Source: Mesorhizobium shangrilense (GTDB taxonomy: Bacteria; Pseudomonadota; Alphaproteobacteria; Rhizobiales; Rhizobiaceae). Taken from it: a stretch of DNA of 64,000 bases. The stretch's first letter is position 1. Every line of letters starts with the position of its first letter. The notes below the pieces were generated by a model. The model ran no database searches, had not been told where the DNA came from, and saw nothing but the letters and a program-made list of their open reading frames with translations. The stretch covers positions 62,001-126,000 of the forward strand of contig NZ_JBEWSZ010000001.1 of assembly GCF_040537815.1 (NCBI RefSeq), given 5' to 3'. This document shows, in pieces, positions 17,921-27,196 of the stretch. Both the position numbers and the translations under genes were made by a program.

Positions 17921-19419
17921 ATGAGCAAAAGTATTTCGTCGCAGACCGGGCGCTCGGGCCCGGAGATCAGCCGCCGGAACGTGCTTCTTGCCGGCACGGC
18001 GCTGGCCGCGGCAACCGCCGCGCTCGCGTCGGCACCCGCTGTGTCGCCGGCGAGCGCCCAGCCGGCCGGCAAGCCGAACATCCTCGTCATCTTCGGCGAC
18101 GACATCGGCCAGTCCGACATCAGCGCCTACACGTTCGGCCTGATGGGCTATCGCACGCCAAACATCGACCGCCTCGCCAAGGAAGGAATGATGTTCACCG
18201 ACTACTACGCCGAGCAGAGCTGCACGGCAGGTCGCTCGTCCTTTATCACGGGGCAGGCGACGTTGCGTACAGGCATGTCCAAGGTAGGCCTTCCAGGCTC
18301 CGGCATTGGCCTTCAGCCGCAGGATATCACCATAGCCACGGCACTGAAGGCACTCGACTACGCGACCGGACAATTCGGCAAAAACCATCTTGGCGACCGC
18401 AACGAATTCCTGCCGACTGTACATGGGTTCGACGAGTTCTTCGGCAATCTTTATTATCTGAACGCGGAGGAAGAGCCGGAAAATCCCGATTATCCGAAGG
18501 ACCCGCAGTTCAAGGCGAGGTTCGGCCCACGAGGCGTCCTCAAATGCAAAGCCGTTGAGACCGACGATCCGACTGTCGATCCGCGCTTCGCCGCTCCGGG
18601 GACAGGCATCGTGCCGCCCGTGCCCGGCGTCTACTGGGGCATTTCCAACGTCTACTATCATGGCGAGGCAAGCGGCGAGGTGCCGATCGGCAACAACACC
18701 GTCGCTCTCGGGATGAAGGGCGACATCTGGACCACCGCGCTCGCTGCGGTCTATGTGCCCGAGTTGCATCTTCCCGGCAACTGGACCTATGCCGTCCAGG
18801 CCGTGGTTCCTATCGGCTGGACGGGAGTGCACGCGACGCTCGGTCCGCTCGGGACCGAGCAGGACGTCGCGGCCCTCGGCGACATCGCCTTCGCGCCTGT
18901 CGTGCTGGGCTGGCACAATGATGCGCTGAACACCTGGTTCTCGGCCTCGCTGACGGTTACCGCGCCAACCGGCGAATGGAAGAACGGCGACCTCGCATTC
19001 ATCGGGCTCAACTATTGGACGTTCACGCCGGCGATCGGCTTCACCCGGCTGGTGCCCGAATATGGACTCGACCTCTCGGCCAAGCTCGGCATCGACATCA
19101 ACACCAAGAACAACGACACCGACTATTACAGCGGCGCCGTTGCCCATCTGGACCTGGCCGTCGCCAAAAACCTGAGCGAGAACTTTTCGGTCGGCGGGCT
19201 CGCCGGCTTTCTCTATCAGATCCAGGACGATCGCGGCCCTTCGCCGATGCCCATGACGGGTTCAGGGGTCGTTCCATCGCGGTCGGCCCACTCGTGAAAT
19301 ACAAGGCCAAGTTCAAGACGACCGAGGTCGATTTCGACCTGCGATGGGCACATGAGGTCGAGACCGAGAACCGGATGAAGGGCGACGCCGTGTTCTTCAA
19401 CATCAGCGGCAAGTTCTGA
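17921..19419 (+). pseudogene. Arylsulfatase N-terminus fused to outer-membrane protein, frameshifted
   Basis: Residues 1 to about 225 are the N-terminal half of a type I sulfatase: a Tat signal (SRRNVLLAG), the metal site NILVIFGDDIGQ, and the formylglycine motif CTAGRSS. At about 18590-18605 (DPRFAAPGTG) the frame passes directly into a beta-barrel protein of the phenol-MetA-degradation type (GVYWGISNVYYHG, then many amphipathic strands). Near 19238 one base seems missing; the barrel's end (GRSIAVGPLVKYKAK to FFNISGKF) continues in the next frame to 19419. The second sulfatase metal site is absent, so it cannot be an active sulfatase. The best reading is a deletion fusion of two neighbouring genes followed by an indel. 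Confidence 0.75.
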
Positions 19420-19431
19420 GCCGATCGTCGA

Positions 19432-20349
19432 TCATGGCGCTGACGGATTCGACCCCGGCGTCGCCGTTGCCACGGCCTGCCGTGGCTTGAACAGCAGGTC
19501 CCTGGCGGCGACCACGGCGCCGACCGTGATCAGGACGCAGGCGAGCACGACCGACCAGTGGAAGACGCCAAAGCCCGCCAGCAAGAGCACGATGACTGAG
19601 AACAGGGGTGCCGCGTAGGAGAGGGCGCCCAGGATCATGATGTCGCCGTGCTTGCAGCCATAGTCCCAGGCGTAGAAGCCGGCGCCCAGCGGTATGGCGC
19701 CGAGAATGGCGATGGCGGCCCACTGCGTCGATGTCTGTGGCCAGACAGTGGGTTCGAGCGCCAGATGCAGGGCGAAGGCGACCGCGGCGGTGATGAAGCA
19801 ATAGCCGGCCACGACATCGGTCGGCACCTGGCCGAAGCGGCGCGAGACAACCGAATATCCCGACCAGATGAAGGCGCAGAACAAAGCGATGACATGGCCG
19901 GTCATCACCCCATTGGCCAGCCCGACCTGGCCGCCCTTGGTGATGACGACCATGGCGCCGGCAAGGCCGAGGAACACGCCGACCAGATGGTGGGCCTTCA
20001 AGCGCTCGCCGGGCAGGAAGGCGGCGAAGACGACGATGAGCAGCGGCCACAGATAGGCGATCAGGCTGACCTCGACGGGCGGCGCCGACTGGATAGCGAA
20101 GAAATAGGCGCAGTGGTAGATGCACAGCCCCGCCGTGCCCGTCGCCCACACCTGCCAGGGCTGTCGCAGCGATTGGATCGCGCCGGGGCGGAAGACCCAG
20201 CTGCTGGCGCCAACGAGACCACCGAGCAGGAAGGTCATGGCCGCCAGCTGGAAGGGCGGGATCGGGCCGGCGGCGGTCGACAGCAGCGCCAGGAATGACC
20301 AGGTCAGGATGGCCGAGAAACCGATGAGGGTCGGGATGGTCTTGTGCAC
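19432..20349 (-). CDS. EamA-family (DMT) transporter
   Basis: A 305-residue inner-membrane protein with ten hydrophobic helices in two EamA repeats (about 1-140 and 150-290), typical of drug/metabolite exporters. Visible family elements are IPPFQLAAMTFLLGG, LIAYLWPLLIVVFAAF and a second-half LGAIPLGAGFYAWDYGCKHG. It probably starts at GTG 20349 (VHKTIPTLIGFS); the frame is open far upstream but that part does not encode a protein-like sequence. It lies tail to tail with the sulfatase chimera. Confidence 0.88.
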   Translation of the reverse strand: MHKTIPTLIGFSAILTWSFLALLSTAAGPIPPFQLAAMTFLLGGLVGASSWVFRPGAIQSLRQPWQVWATGTAGLCIYHCAYFFAIQSAPPVEVSLIAYLWPLLIVVFAAFLPGERLKAHHLVGVFLGLAGAMVVITKGGQVGLANGVMTGHVIALFCAFIWSGYSVVSRRFGQVPTDVVAGYCFITAAVAFALHLALEPTVWPQTSTQWAAIAILGAIPLGAGFYAWDYGCKHGDIMILGALSYAAPLFSVIVLLLAGFGVFHWSVVLACVLITVGAVVAARDLLFKPRQAVATATPGSNPSAP

Positions 20350-20592
20350 GTCGCGTCTTCCCACAGTTCGAGCGGGAATCGTCGCATGCCGACGAGGCTG
20401 TGCGCTGCCATATACGGTCGCCCGGTATCGAGAAAGCGACGTGGTCCGCATCGAGACTGTCCGATCCTGACCAGGCTTGATGCCAAAATGCACCGGGCGT
20501 TTCCGGACTATCGGATGTCGCCGGCCAAAGTTGCGCCGTGCCGTTCCATGCCCCAGCTTGGCCGTGTCCGGCGGACTTGAGGGAGTTCTTGC

Positions 20593-21519
20593 ATGAAAGT
20601 GGGTTTCATTGGTCTCGGCATGATGGGCCGCAACGCCGCGCTCAACATCCGGCGGGCGGGCTTTGCCATGGTCGTCAACGACATTCGCGACGAGGCGACG
20701 GCTGTGCTGGTGGAAAAGGGCGCAGAGGCGGGATTGCACCCGGCCGACGTGCTCGACCGCTGCGATGTCGTGGTCACCATGGTGTTCGGGCCAAAGGAGA
20801 TCGAACAGGTGGTGCGCGGCCCGCACGGCTTCCTGTCGACCAATTGCCAGGGCAAATACTGGATTGACCTGACCACCTCCAGCCCGAAGCTGATGCGCGA
20901 GCTGGGGGCTGAATTCACAGCCAAGGGCGGCCATCCCGTCGATGCGCCGGTGACCGGTTCGGTGGACGCCGCCATACGCGGCGACATGCCGATGTTCGTC
21001 GGTGGCGAGGATGCCGACATCGAGGTCGTCCGGCCGGTGATCGAGGCGATGGGCGAGGTCCGCCGCGTCGGCAAGCACGGCAATGGCTATGTCGCCAAAC
21101 TGGTCAACAACCAGCTGTGGAAGATCCACGCCGCCGCCATCGGCGAGGCGATGGTCACCGCCAAACTCGCCGGGCTGGAGCCGGATGTGTGGTGGGAGGT
21201 GATGAAGGGCGGTGCCGCCGACAGTTTCGTGCTGCAGCACGACGTGCCGTCGATCTTTGCCGGACACTACGACCCGTCCTTCCCGATCGCGCTTTGCCTG
21301 AAGGATCTCGGCCTGATCGAGGAGCTGCTGGCGGAAACCGGCACGCGCAACGAACTGACGCGGGCCACGCATGACCGCTTCAAGGAAGCCGGCGCGCGCT
21401 ACGGCATGGGCGCCGGCGAAATGACCGTGTGCAAGCTGATCGAGGACGATGCCGGCGTGGCGCTGCGCGTCGCCGGCGACTGGATTGCCCCCTGGGAGGT
21501 GGCGCCGCCGAAGGGCTGA
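20593..21519 (+). CDS. NAD(P)-dependent oxidoreductase, 3-hydroxyisobutyrate dehydrogenase family
   Basis: A 308-residue beta-hydroxyacid dehydrogenase. The Rossmann dinucleotide loop is GFIGLGMMG at the N-terminus, the substrate loop is DAPVTGSVDAA, and the catalytic lysine is in GYVAKLVNNQL. The C-terminal all-helical domain (FPIALCLKDLGLIEEL) completes the fold. It oxidises a 3-hydroxy acid such as hydroxyisobutyrate or tartronate semialdehyde; the exact substrate cannot be read. A mosaic repeat follows the stop. Confidence 0.9.
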   Translation: MKVGFIGLGMMGRNAALNIRRAGFAMVVNDIRDEATAVLVEKGAEAGLHPADVLDRCDVVVTMVFGPKEIEQVVRGPHGFLSTNCQGKYWIDLTTSSPKLMRELGAEFTAKGGHPVDAPVTGSVDAAIRGDMPMFVGGEDADIEVVRPVIEAMGEVRRVGKHGNGYVAKLVNNQLWKIHAAAIGEAMVTAKLAGLEPDVWWEVMKGGAADSFVLQHDVPSIFAGHYDPSFPIALCLKDLGLIEELLAETGTRNELTRATHDRFKEAGARYGMGAGEMTVCKLIEDDAGVALRVAGDWIAPWEVAPPKG

Positions 21520-21600
21520 GGGTGGCAATTGTGTACAGATTCTTGTGAAGAGGGACCCCCACCTTAACTTGCCGGGTCTGGTCGGCCCGAGGCTTGGTTG

Positions 21601-21780
21601 CCACGTGATTCCCCCAATCCGTCGCTGCTTCGCAGCGCCACCTTTCCCCCCTCCGGAGGGAAAGGAAGGGAGCGCTGCTGGAGGAGCGTTGACGGCAAAA
21701 AGCTTGGCGCCTTTCCTCTACCCCGTCGATCGGGGGAGAGGTGGCTCGGCGAAGCCGAGACGGAGTGGGGGTCGACCAGC
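21601..21780. repeat. Palindromic intergenic mosaic element
   Basis: The gap after the dehydrogenase holds four dyads: CGCTGC/GCAGCG near 21623, CCTTTCCC/GGGAAAGG at 21641-21665, CCTCT..CCCC/GGGG..AGAGG at 21715-21741 and CTCGGC/GCCGAG near 21745. This is the style of RIME-like mosaic repeats of rhizobia. Nothing else is seen in 21520-22002. Confidence 0.6.
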
Positions 21781-22002
21781 GCAGGATAAGACAATGCATG
21801 CGCCAAGCTGCCATGCACGCTATCGCGAAAGACCAGCCGCTTGGAAATGTGTGCATGCCATAGATGGAGAGGTGGTCGCGTAGCAGACGGTGAGGGGCAG
21901 CGCAGCCCTATGCGATTGCACTGCCTGGTAGGTGGAACGTCTCGGTAGCAGAGCGAGACGAGGGCCTGCCAGCCCTCCTCGCGATATCGCTTGAGGCCCT
22001 GA

Positions 22003-22959
22003 TCAGGCCGCTTCGGAAAAAGTCTTGCGGTCGGCGATGGCGCTGCCCACCGTGACGCCGAGGGATTTGAAGAACTCCGCCGCCGACATTTTTGCGCCGC
22101 CCTCGGGCCGGACCTTCAGCAGTTCGAGCTTCCCGCCCTGGACGATGATCTCGACTCCCTTTTCGCCGATCGAAGCGATCTCGCCGGGCTTGCCGGCAAC
22201 ATCGCCAAAGCGGCGGACGGGGTGCTTGCGCGTTTCATAGATGCGCAGCTTGGTGTCGCCGATCATCGTCCATGCGCCAGGCGAGGGATCGCAGCCACGG
22301 ATCAGATTGTAGGTGTGGTCGATATGGGCATGCCAGTTGATGCGGGCTTCCTTGTCGCGGCACCAGCCTTCGTAGCTGGCCTGGGTCTCGTCCTGGACGA
22401 TCTCCTGATGGCGGCCGGCCACGACGAGGTCGGCGGCTTCCAGCATGGCTTCGACGCCGAGCGGGAAAAGCTGGTTGAAATAGAGGCTGCCCAGCGTGTC
22501 GTCGGGGCCGATGGCCACGGTCTTCTGCAGGATGACCGGACCTTCGTCGAGGCCGTCATTGGGCCGGAAGATGGTCAGTCCGGTCTTGCTGTCGCCCTTG
22601 ATGATCGGCCAGTTGATCGAGCTCGGGCCGCGATAGTTGGGCAGCAGCGAGGGATGATACTGGATCATGCCGAAGCGCGGTATGGTGACGAAATCCTGCG
22701 GCGCGAATTGCAGCACATAGGCCATCACGCCGAGATCGACATCGAGCCCGCGCAGCACGTCGCGGGCCGGCGTGCTTTTCAGCGACGGGAACTGGAAAAT
22801 CTGCAGGCCGCGCTCCTGTGCGGCGACTTTCAGCGGATCGGGCCTCGCGCCTTCCTTTTCCGGGGCGCAGAACACGCCGGCGATCTCGTCGCCGCGCTTC
22901 AGGAAGGCGTCGAGCACGCTGGCGCCGAAAGCCTGTTGTCCGATGATTGCAAGACGCAT
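22003..22959 (-). CDS. Formyltransferase-fold protein, 10-formyl-THF dehydrogenase N-terminal-like
   Basis: A 318-residue protein with the formyltransferase/hydrolase fold. HPSLLPNYRGPSSINWPIIKGD and FRPNDGLDEGPVILQK match the hydrolase domain of 10-formyl-THF dehydrogenase (ALDH1L1) more closely than bacterial Fmt, and the C-terminal subdomain (INWHAHIDHTYNLIRGCDPSPGAW) is present. The start at 22959 (MRLAIIGQQ) begins the fold. No carrier domain follows. Its upstream neighbour on the same strand is an aldehyde dehydrogenase, the other half of ALDH1L1. It would release or transfer the formyl group of 10-formyl-THF (inference from the family). Confidence 0.85.
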   Translation of the reverse strand: MRLAIIGQQAFGASVLDAFLKRGDEIAGVFCAPEKEGARPDPLKVAAQERGLQIFQFPSLKSTPARDVLRGLDVDLGVMAYVLQFAPQDFVTIPRFGMIQYHPSLLPNYRGPSSINWPIIKGDSKTGLTIFRPNDGLDEGPVILQKTVAIGPDDTLGSLYFNQLFPLGVEAMLEAADLVVAGRHQEIVQDETQASYEGWCRDKEARINWHAHIDHTYNLIRGCDPSPGAWTMIGDTKLRIYETRKHPVRRFGDVAGKPGEIASIGEKGVEIIVQGGKLELLKVRPEGGAKMSAAEFFKSLGVTVGSAIADRKTFSEAA

Positions 22960-23059
22960 GGCAATTCCCTTCCGATTGGGCATGGCTCTCCCGACCCCGC
23001 CGGAGGCGGGTTCAGCATGAGCCAGTTGATGATTATCCGGCTAAGTTTCGTATCGACCG

Positions 23060-24514
23060 TTAGGGGCCGGTGTTGATCCAGACCACCTTGGGCTCGGTAA
23101 AATTCTCGATGGCCATGTCGCCGTGCTCGCGGCCGTAGCCGGAGTCACGCGTGCCGCCCCATGGCAGGCGGATGTCGGTCGGGCCGTAGGTGTTGATCCA
23201 TACGGTGCCGGCCTTCAGTTTGCGGGCGAAGCGATGCACGCGGGCGATGTCGGTGCTCCAGACGCCGGCGGCGAGGCTGTAGACCGTGCCGTTGGCGATG
23301 TGCAGCGCATCGGCGTCGTCGGTGAACTTGATGACGGTCGCGACCGGCCCGAAGATTTCTTCCTGGGAAATGCGCATGTCATGCTCGACGCCGGCAAAGA
23401 CGGTGGGCTGCACATAGTAGCCGGTGTCGCCGGCGCGGCCGCCGCCGGTCACCACGGTGGCGCCCTCGTTGCGGCCGATGTCGATATAGTCGAGCACCCG
23501 CTTCATCTGCACCTGCGACACCAGCGGACCCATCGCCGTGGAGGTTTCCTGCGGATTGCCGATCCGGGTCGAGGCGGCGCGGGCGGCCAGCCGCTCGACC
23601 ACCTGATCGTAGATGTCGGCGTGCACGAGAATGCGCGATCCGGCCGAGCAGACCTGGCCGGTGTTGAAGAAGATGCCCGATGCCGCCGCCTTCACCGCCG
23701 CGTCCAGATCGGCATCCGGGAAGATGATGTTGGCGGATTTGCCGCCGAGTTCCAGCGTCACCCGCTTCAGATTGCCGGCGGCGCCACGCAGGATGTGCTT
23801 GCCGACCGCCGGCGAGCCGGTGAAGCTGATCTTGTCGACATCGGGATGATCGACCAGCGCCTGGCCGGCGATCTTGCCGAAGCCCGGCACGACGTTGATG
23901 ACGCCGGCTGGGAAGCCGGCCTCAAGGGCCAGCTCGCCGATGCGCAGAGCCGTGAGCGGCGTGATCTCTGCGGGCTTCAGCACCACGGTGCAGCCGCAGG
24001 CAAGTGCTGGCGCCAGTTTCCACATGCCGATCATAAGCGGGAAATTCCAGGGGATGATGGCGCCGACGACGCCGAGCGGCTCGCGCACCGTATAGGTCAG
24101 GGCATCGGTGCGGGCGGGGATGACCTGGCCGTTTATCTTGTCGGCCATGCCGGCATAGTAGGTCAGCGTGTCGATGACAGCCGGCAGGTCCTGGCGGCGG
24201 ATGGCCGAGACCGGCTTGCCGGAATCGAGGCTTTCCAGCGCCACCAGCTCGTCTTCCGACTGCCGGATGAGGTCGGCGAGTTTCAGCATCAGCCGGCCAC
24301 GGTCGCTGGCCTTCATATTGCCCCATGCGCCCTCGAAGGCGTCGCGGGCGGAACGGACGGCGGCGTCGACATCGTCGGCGCCGGCCTCGGCGACCAGCGC
24401 TATCACCTCTTCGGTGGCGGGGTTGAGCGTCTCGAAATAGCGGCCCGACAGCGGCGCGACGCGCCTTCCGCCGATCAGGAGATCCTGTTTTCCGCGCACG
24501 GTCATGTCGTTCAT
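23060..24514 (-). CDS. Aldehyde dehydrogenase
   Basis: A 484-residue NAD(P)-dependent aldehyde dehydrogenase. PWNFPLMIGMWKLAPALA is the coenzyme site, ISFTGSPAVGKHI the glycine turn, LELGGKSA the general-base Glu, and FFNTGQVCSAGSRILV the catalytic Cys. It begins with LLIGGRRVAPLSG, close to the ALDH1L1 C-terminal domain (LFIGGEFVDA) as well as to betaine-aldehyde enzymes. It lies about 100 bp before the formyltransferase-fold gene on the same strand and probably forms an operon with it. Substrate open. Confidence 0.93.
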   Translation of the reverse strand: MNDMTVRGKQDLLIGGRRVAPLSGRYFETLNPATEEVIALVAEAGADDVDAAVRSARDAFEGAWGNMKASDRGRLMLKLADLIRQSEDELVALESLDSGKPVSAIRRQDLPAVIDTLTYYAGMADKINGQVIPARTDALTYTVREPLGVVGAIIPWNFPLMIGMWKLAPALACGCTVVLKPAEITPLTALRIGELALEAGFPAGVINVVPGFGKIAGQALVDHPDVDKISFTGSPAVGKHILRGAAGNLKRVTLELGGKSANIIFPDADLDAAVKAAASGIFFNTGQVCSAGSRILVHADIYDQVVERLAARAASTRIGNPQETSTAMGPLVSQVQMKRVLDYIDIGRNEGATVVTGGGRAGDTGYYVQPTVFAGVEHDMRISQEEIFGPVATVIKFTDDADALHIANGTVYSLAAGVWSTDIARVHRFARKLKAGTVWINTYGPTDIRLPWGGTRDSGYGREHGDMAIENFTEPKVVWINTGP

Positions 24515-25083
24515 CGTCTCTCTCCCATGGCGCCGGCCTACGAGGGGCCACTTGCTTCCCTACGCTTAGGAGCAGCGGCCAAGGCCTGTAAATATGATGT
24601 GTTCTGCCAGTGAGAATGTGCCGCTGCGGCGTGATCCGGGCAGCGAAATGGAAGGTCAGCGCGCTGTTTTTCGCGACCGATCGATGCGGATTTCGTAGGC
24701 GCCGGTTCCCTTCGTTTTTTCGTGCCGGATGCGTCGAAGCCTGAATTGCGACATGCAGGCGCGGCTTCGCGGCGTGAAAGCGCTGAAATGCGATTCAAAC
24801 GCCATTTTGTCCGGAAGGCGCCAAGCCGGCCCATGCCGCCATCGGCCCATTTCAAAACAACCGCTATAGCCAGATCAATATGTCGTGGACTTCATATTGC
24901 TGGTGATGGCAGGGATGACATAGCGTGCGATTTGTCGTCGATTTTCCGCTCCGGCCGCACCTGTCCGTCGACTATTTTTTATCGCCCGGGAGCGACAAGA
25001 GGTTGGAGACGGCGGATATGGATGGCCTCGGTCGGTCACGGCGGTGGCATATGCGTGACCGTGGATCGGCCGGTAGGAGTGAA
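24515..25083. other. Divergent intergenic region without a gene
   Basis: 569 bp between the aldehyde dehydrogenase and the ModE-like regulator. It must hold both promoters, but I see no convincing dyad or -35/-10 pair. Open frames here lack natural composition and ribosome sites. An AGGAG site at about 25076 serves the regulator. Confidence 0.5.
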
Positions 25084-26160
25084 ATGGTCCGTATCAACAT
25101 CGAAGCGACATGGCATTTCACCAGCGAGACGTCGCCGCATTCGATGCGCGTGATCCTGGGCATATTGCGCGAAGTCAAGTCGACGGGCACGCTGGCGACC
25201 GCCGCCGAGCACACCGGCATGTCCTATCGCCATGCCTGGAACCTCGTCGACCAGTGGTCGGCCTTCTTCGGCGAGCCGCTGGTCGAGCGGCGCCGGGGCA
25301 AGGGCACGCAGCTGACGGCACTCGGCAACAAGCTGGTGTGGGCCGAGCAGCATCTGAAGGCGCGGCTCGGGCCGCAATTGCACAACATCGCGCAGGAACT
25401 GGAAATGGAGCTGGCAAGCCTGCTGCCCGACGTGCCGCCGCGCGTGCGCATCCACGCCAGCCACGGTTTTGCGATCTCCAAGCTGAGCGACTTCCTGGCC
25501 CGGGAACCAAAGGCGGACATCGATGTCCGCTACATGACCAACCAGGCCTCGCTGGAATCGCTGCGCGCGCAGGAATGCGAACTCGCCGCCATCCATCTGC
25601 CGCATGGCGAGTTGCGCAAGCGCGCGGCCGCCGATTGCAAGCGCTGGCTGGACCCGAGCGTCTATTGCGTGCTCGGCTTCGTCACCCGCGCGATGGGCCT
25701 GTTCGTGAAGCGCGGCAACCCGCTTGGCATCACCGGCATCCAGTCGCTGGTGGGGACGGGCATCAGCTTCGTCAATCGCGATATCGGCTCGGGCACGCGG
25801 CTCTTGTTCGAGCAACTCCTGGCGCAAGGCAAGATCAATTCGGACGGGATCACCGGCTACCAGAATGTCGAGCTCACCCACGCGGCGGTGGCCGCCCATG
25901 TCGCCAGGGGCATGGCCGACACCGGCTTCGGCGTCGAGGCCGCAGCGATCGAGTTCGACCTCGACTTCGTCCATGTCATCACCGAGGACTATTTTTTCCT
26001 GTGCCGCAGCAACATCCTGAATTCGGGCCCGGTGGAGCGGCTGCGCGAAATCATCAGCGGCACCGAATACCGCCGCGCCATCAACGCGCTGCCCGGTTAC
26101 GCCGTCTCCGACGCCGGCGTGGTCAAGACCGTGAAGAAGTTCTTTCGGGAGAATTCTTGA
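25084..26160 (+). CDS. ModE-like HTH regulator with periplasmic-binding-type sensor
   Basis: A 358-residue one-component regulator. The N-terminal 120 residues are a LysR/ModE-type winged helix (AEHTGMSYRHAWNLVDQW, then ERRRGKGTQLTALG). The rest is a PBP-like domain with ISKLSDFLAREP, FVKRGNPLGI and GFGVEAAAIEFDLDFV, the form that in other proteins binds oxyanions. Related regulators are often found near formate dehydrogenase genes (family knowledge). GGAG 5-8 nt before ATG 25084 supports this start over the upstream GTG. It is divergent from the aldehyde dehydrogenase/formyltransferase pair, and its 3' end overlaps the convergent iron transporter ATPase by 38 bp. Confidence 0.85.
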   Translation: MVRINIEATWHFTSETSPHSMRVILGILREVKSTGTLATAAEHTGMSYRHAWNLVDQWSAFFGEPLVERRRGKGTQLTALGNKLVWAEQHLKARLGPQLHNIAQELEMELASLLPDVPPRVRIHASHGFAISKLSDFLAREPKADIDVRYMTNQASLESLRAQECELAAIHLPHGELRKRAAADCKRWLDPSVYCVLGFVTRAMGLFVKRGNPLGITGIQSLVGTGISFVNRDIGSGTRLLFEQLLAQGKINSDGITGYQNVELTHAAVAAHVARGMADTGFGVEAAAIEFDLDFVHVITEDYFFLCRSNILNSGPVERLREIISGTEYRRAINALPGYAVSDAGVVKTVKKFFRENS

Positions 26161-27193
26161 AGGTGACCAGCTCGCCTTCGACAACGGCGCTTACCTCCTG
26201 ATCCGGCTGCGGCGCCCGGTGTCCGGCCACGCGGGCGGTGAAGGACAGGGTCAGTCCGTCCTGGACGGCGGTGAGCTGGACGATGGCGTCGGGACCGAAG
26301 AATTTGACGCTGTTCACTTTCGCCCAAACGCCGGCACCATAGCGGAACGGCACCAGACGTATCTGCTCGGGCCTGATCAGCACCTCGACGCTGCCTTCCG
26401 GCATGCCGGCGGCGAGCGGCAGCTTGCCCAGCGCGCAGGTGACCTTGCCGTTGCCAGCGGTGCCGGCAAGGATCATGGCTTCGCCGACGAAGCGGGCGAT
26501 GTCGACATCTGCCGGTGCACGGTAGAGCTCGCCTGGGCTCGCCACCTGCGCCATGCGGCCATGTCGCAGCACCGCCACCGGATCGCCCATCGACAACGCC
26601 TCCGGCTGGTCGTGCGTCACCAGCAGCGCCGTTGCGCCGGCGGCCGACAGCGCGGCCATGACGACATTGCGCGTTTCGATGCGCAGTGCCGCGTCGAGCG
26701 CGGAAAAGGGTTCGTCCAGCAATACCAGCCGTGGCCCCGGCGCCAGCGCGCGGGCCAGGGCCACGCGCTGTTGCTCGCCGCCCGACAGCTGATCCGGTGT
26801 CCGCTCGGCGAAGCCGGCGGGCAGCCCGACCATGGCGAGCAGCTCAGCCAGCCGCCGCCTGTCCCGGCGCTCGCCGCGCGCAAGCCCGAAGAGCACGTTG
26901 TCGGCAACCGACAGATGCGGGAACAGGGCGCCGTCCTGCGCCACATAGCCGATCTTGCGGCCTTCGGGCGGCATGTGCACGCCGGCGCCCGACATCAGGA
27001 TGCCGTCGATGCGGATGGTGCCGGCGTCGGGCTGGTCGAAGCCGCAGATCAGGCGCAGCAGGGTCGTCTTGCCGCTGCCCGAGGCGCCGAGGATCGCGAC
27101 CAGCGAGCCTGAGCGCACGCTGAGGTCGATGGTCTTCAGCACCGGCCGGCCGCCATAGGATTTGCTCAACCCCTCGATGATCAGTTCCGCCAT
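26123..27193 (-). CDS. fbpC: Iron(III)-type ABC transporter ATPase
   Basis: A 356-residue ABC ATPase: Walker A GASGSGKTT, Q-loop VAQDGALFPHLS, signature LSGGEQQRVALARAL, Walker B LVLLDEPFSALD, H-loop VTHDQ, then a C-terminal TOBE region (VEVLIRPEQIRLV). It matches FbpC/PotA-type importers. It is the last gene of a permease-ATPase-binding-protein operon on the minus strand, 3 bp after the permease. Confidence 0.9.
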   Translation of the reverse strand: MAELIIEGLSKSYGGRPVLKTIDLSVRSGSLVAILGASGSGKTTLLRLICGFDQPDAGTIRIDGILMSGAGVHMPPEGRKIGYVAQDGALFPHLSVADNVLFGLARGERRDRRRLAELLAMVGLPAGFAERTPDQLSGGEQQRVALARALAPGPRLVLLDEPFSALDAALRIETRNVVMAALSAAGATALLVTHDQPEALSMGDPVAVLRHGRMAQVASPGELYRAPADVDIARFVGEAMILAGTAGNGKVTCALGKLPLAAGMPEGSVEVLIRPEQIRLVPFRYGAGVWAKVNSVKFFGPDAIVQLTAVQDGLTLSFTARVAGHRAPQPDQEVSAVVEGELVTFKNSPERTSSRS

Positions 27194-27196
27194 CGG

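Noticed and set aside
20350..21528. Upstream extension of the EamA frame to nearly 700 codons
   Set aside because: Residues before GTG 20349 are antisense to the dehydrogenase gene at 20593-21519 and not protein-like.
23123..24613. About 500-codon plus-strand frame
   Set aside because: It is the complement of the aldehyde dehydrogenase and has no domain, ribosome site or natural composition.
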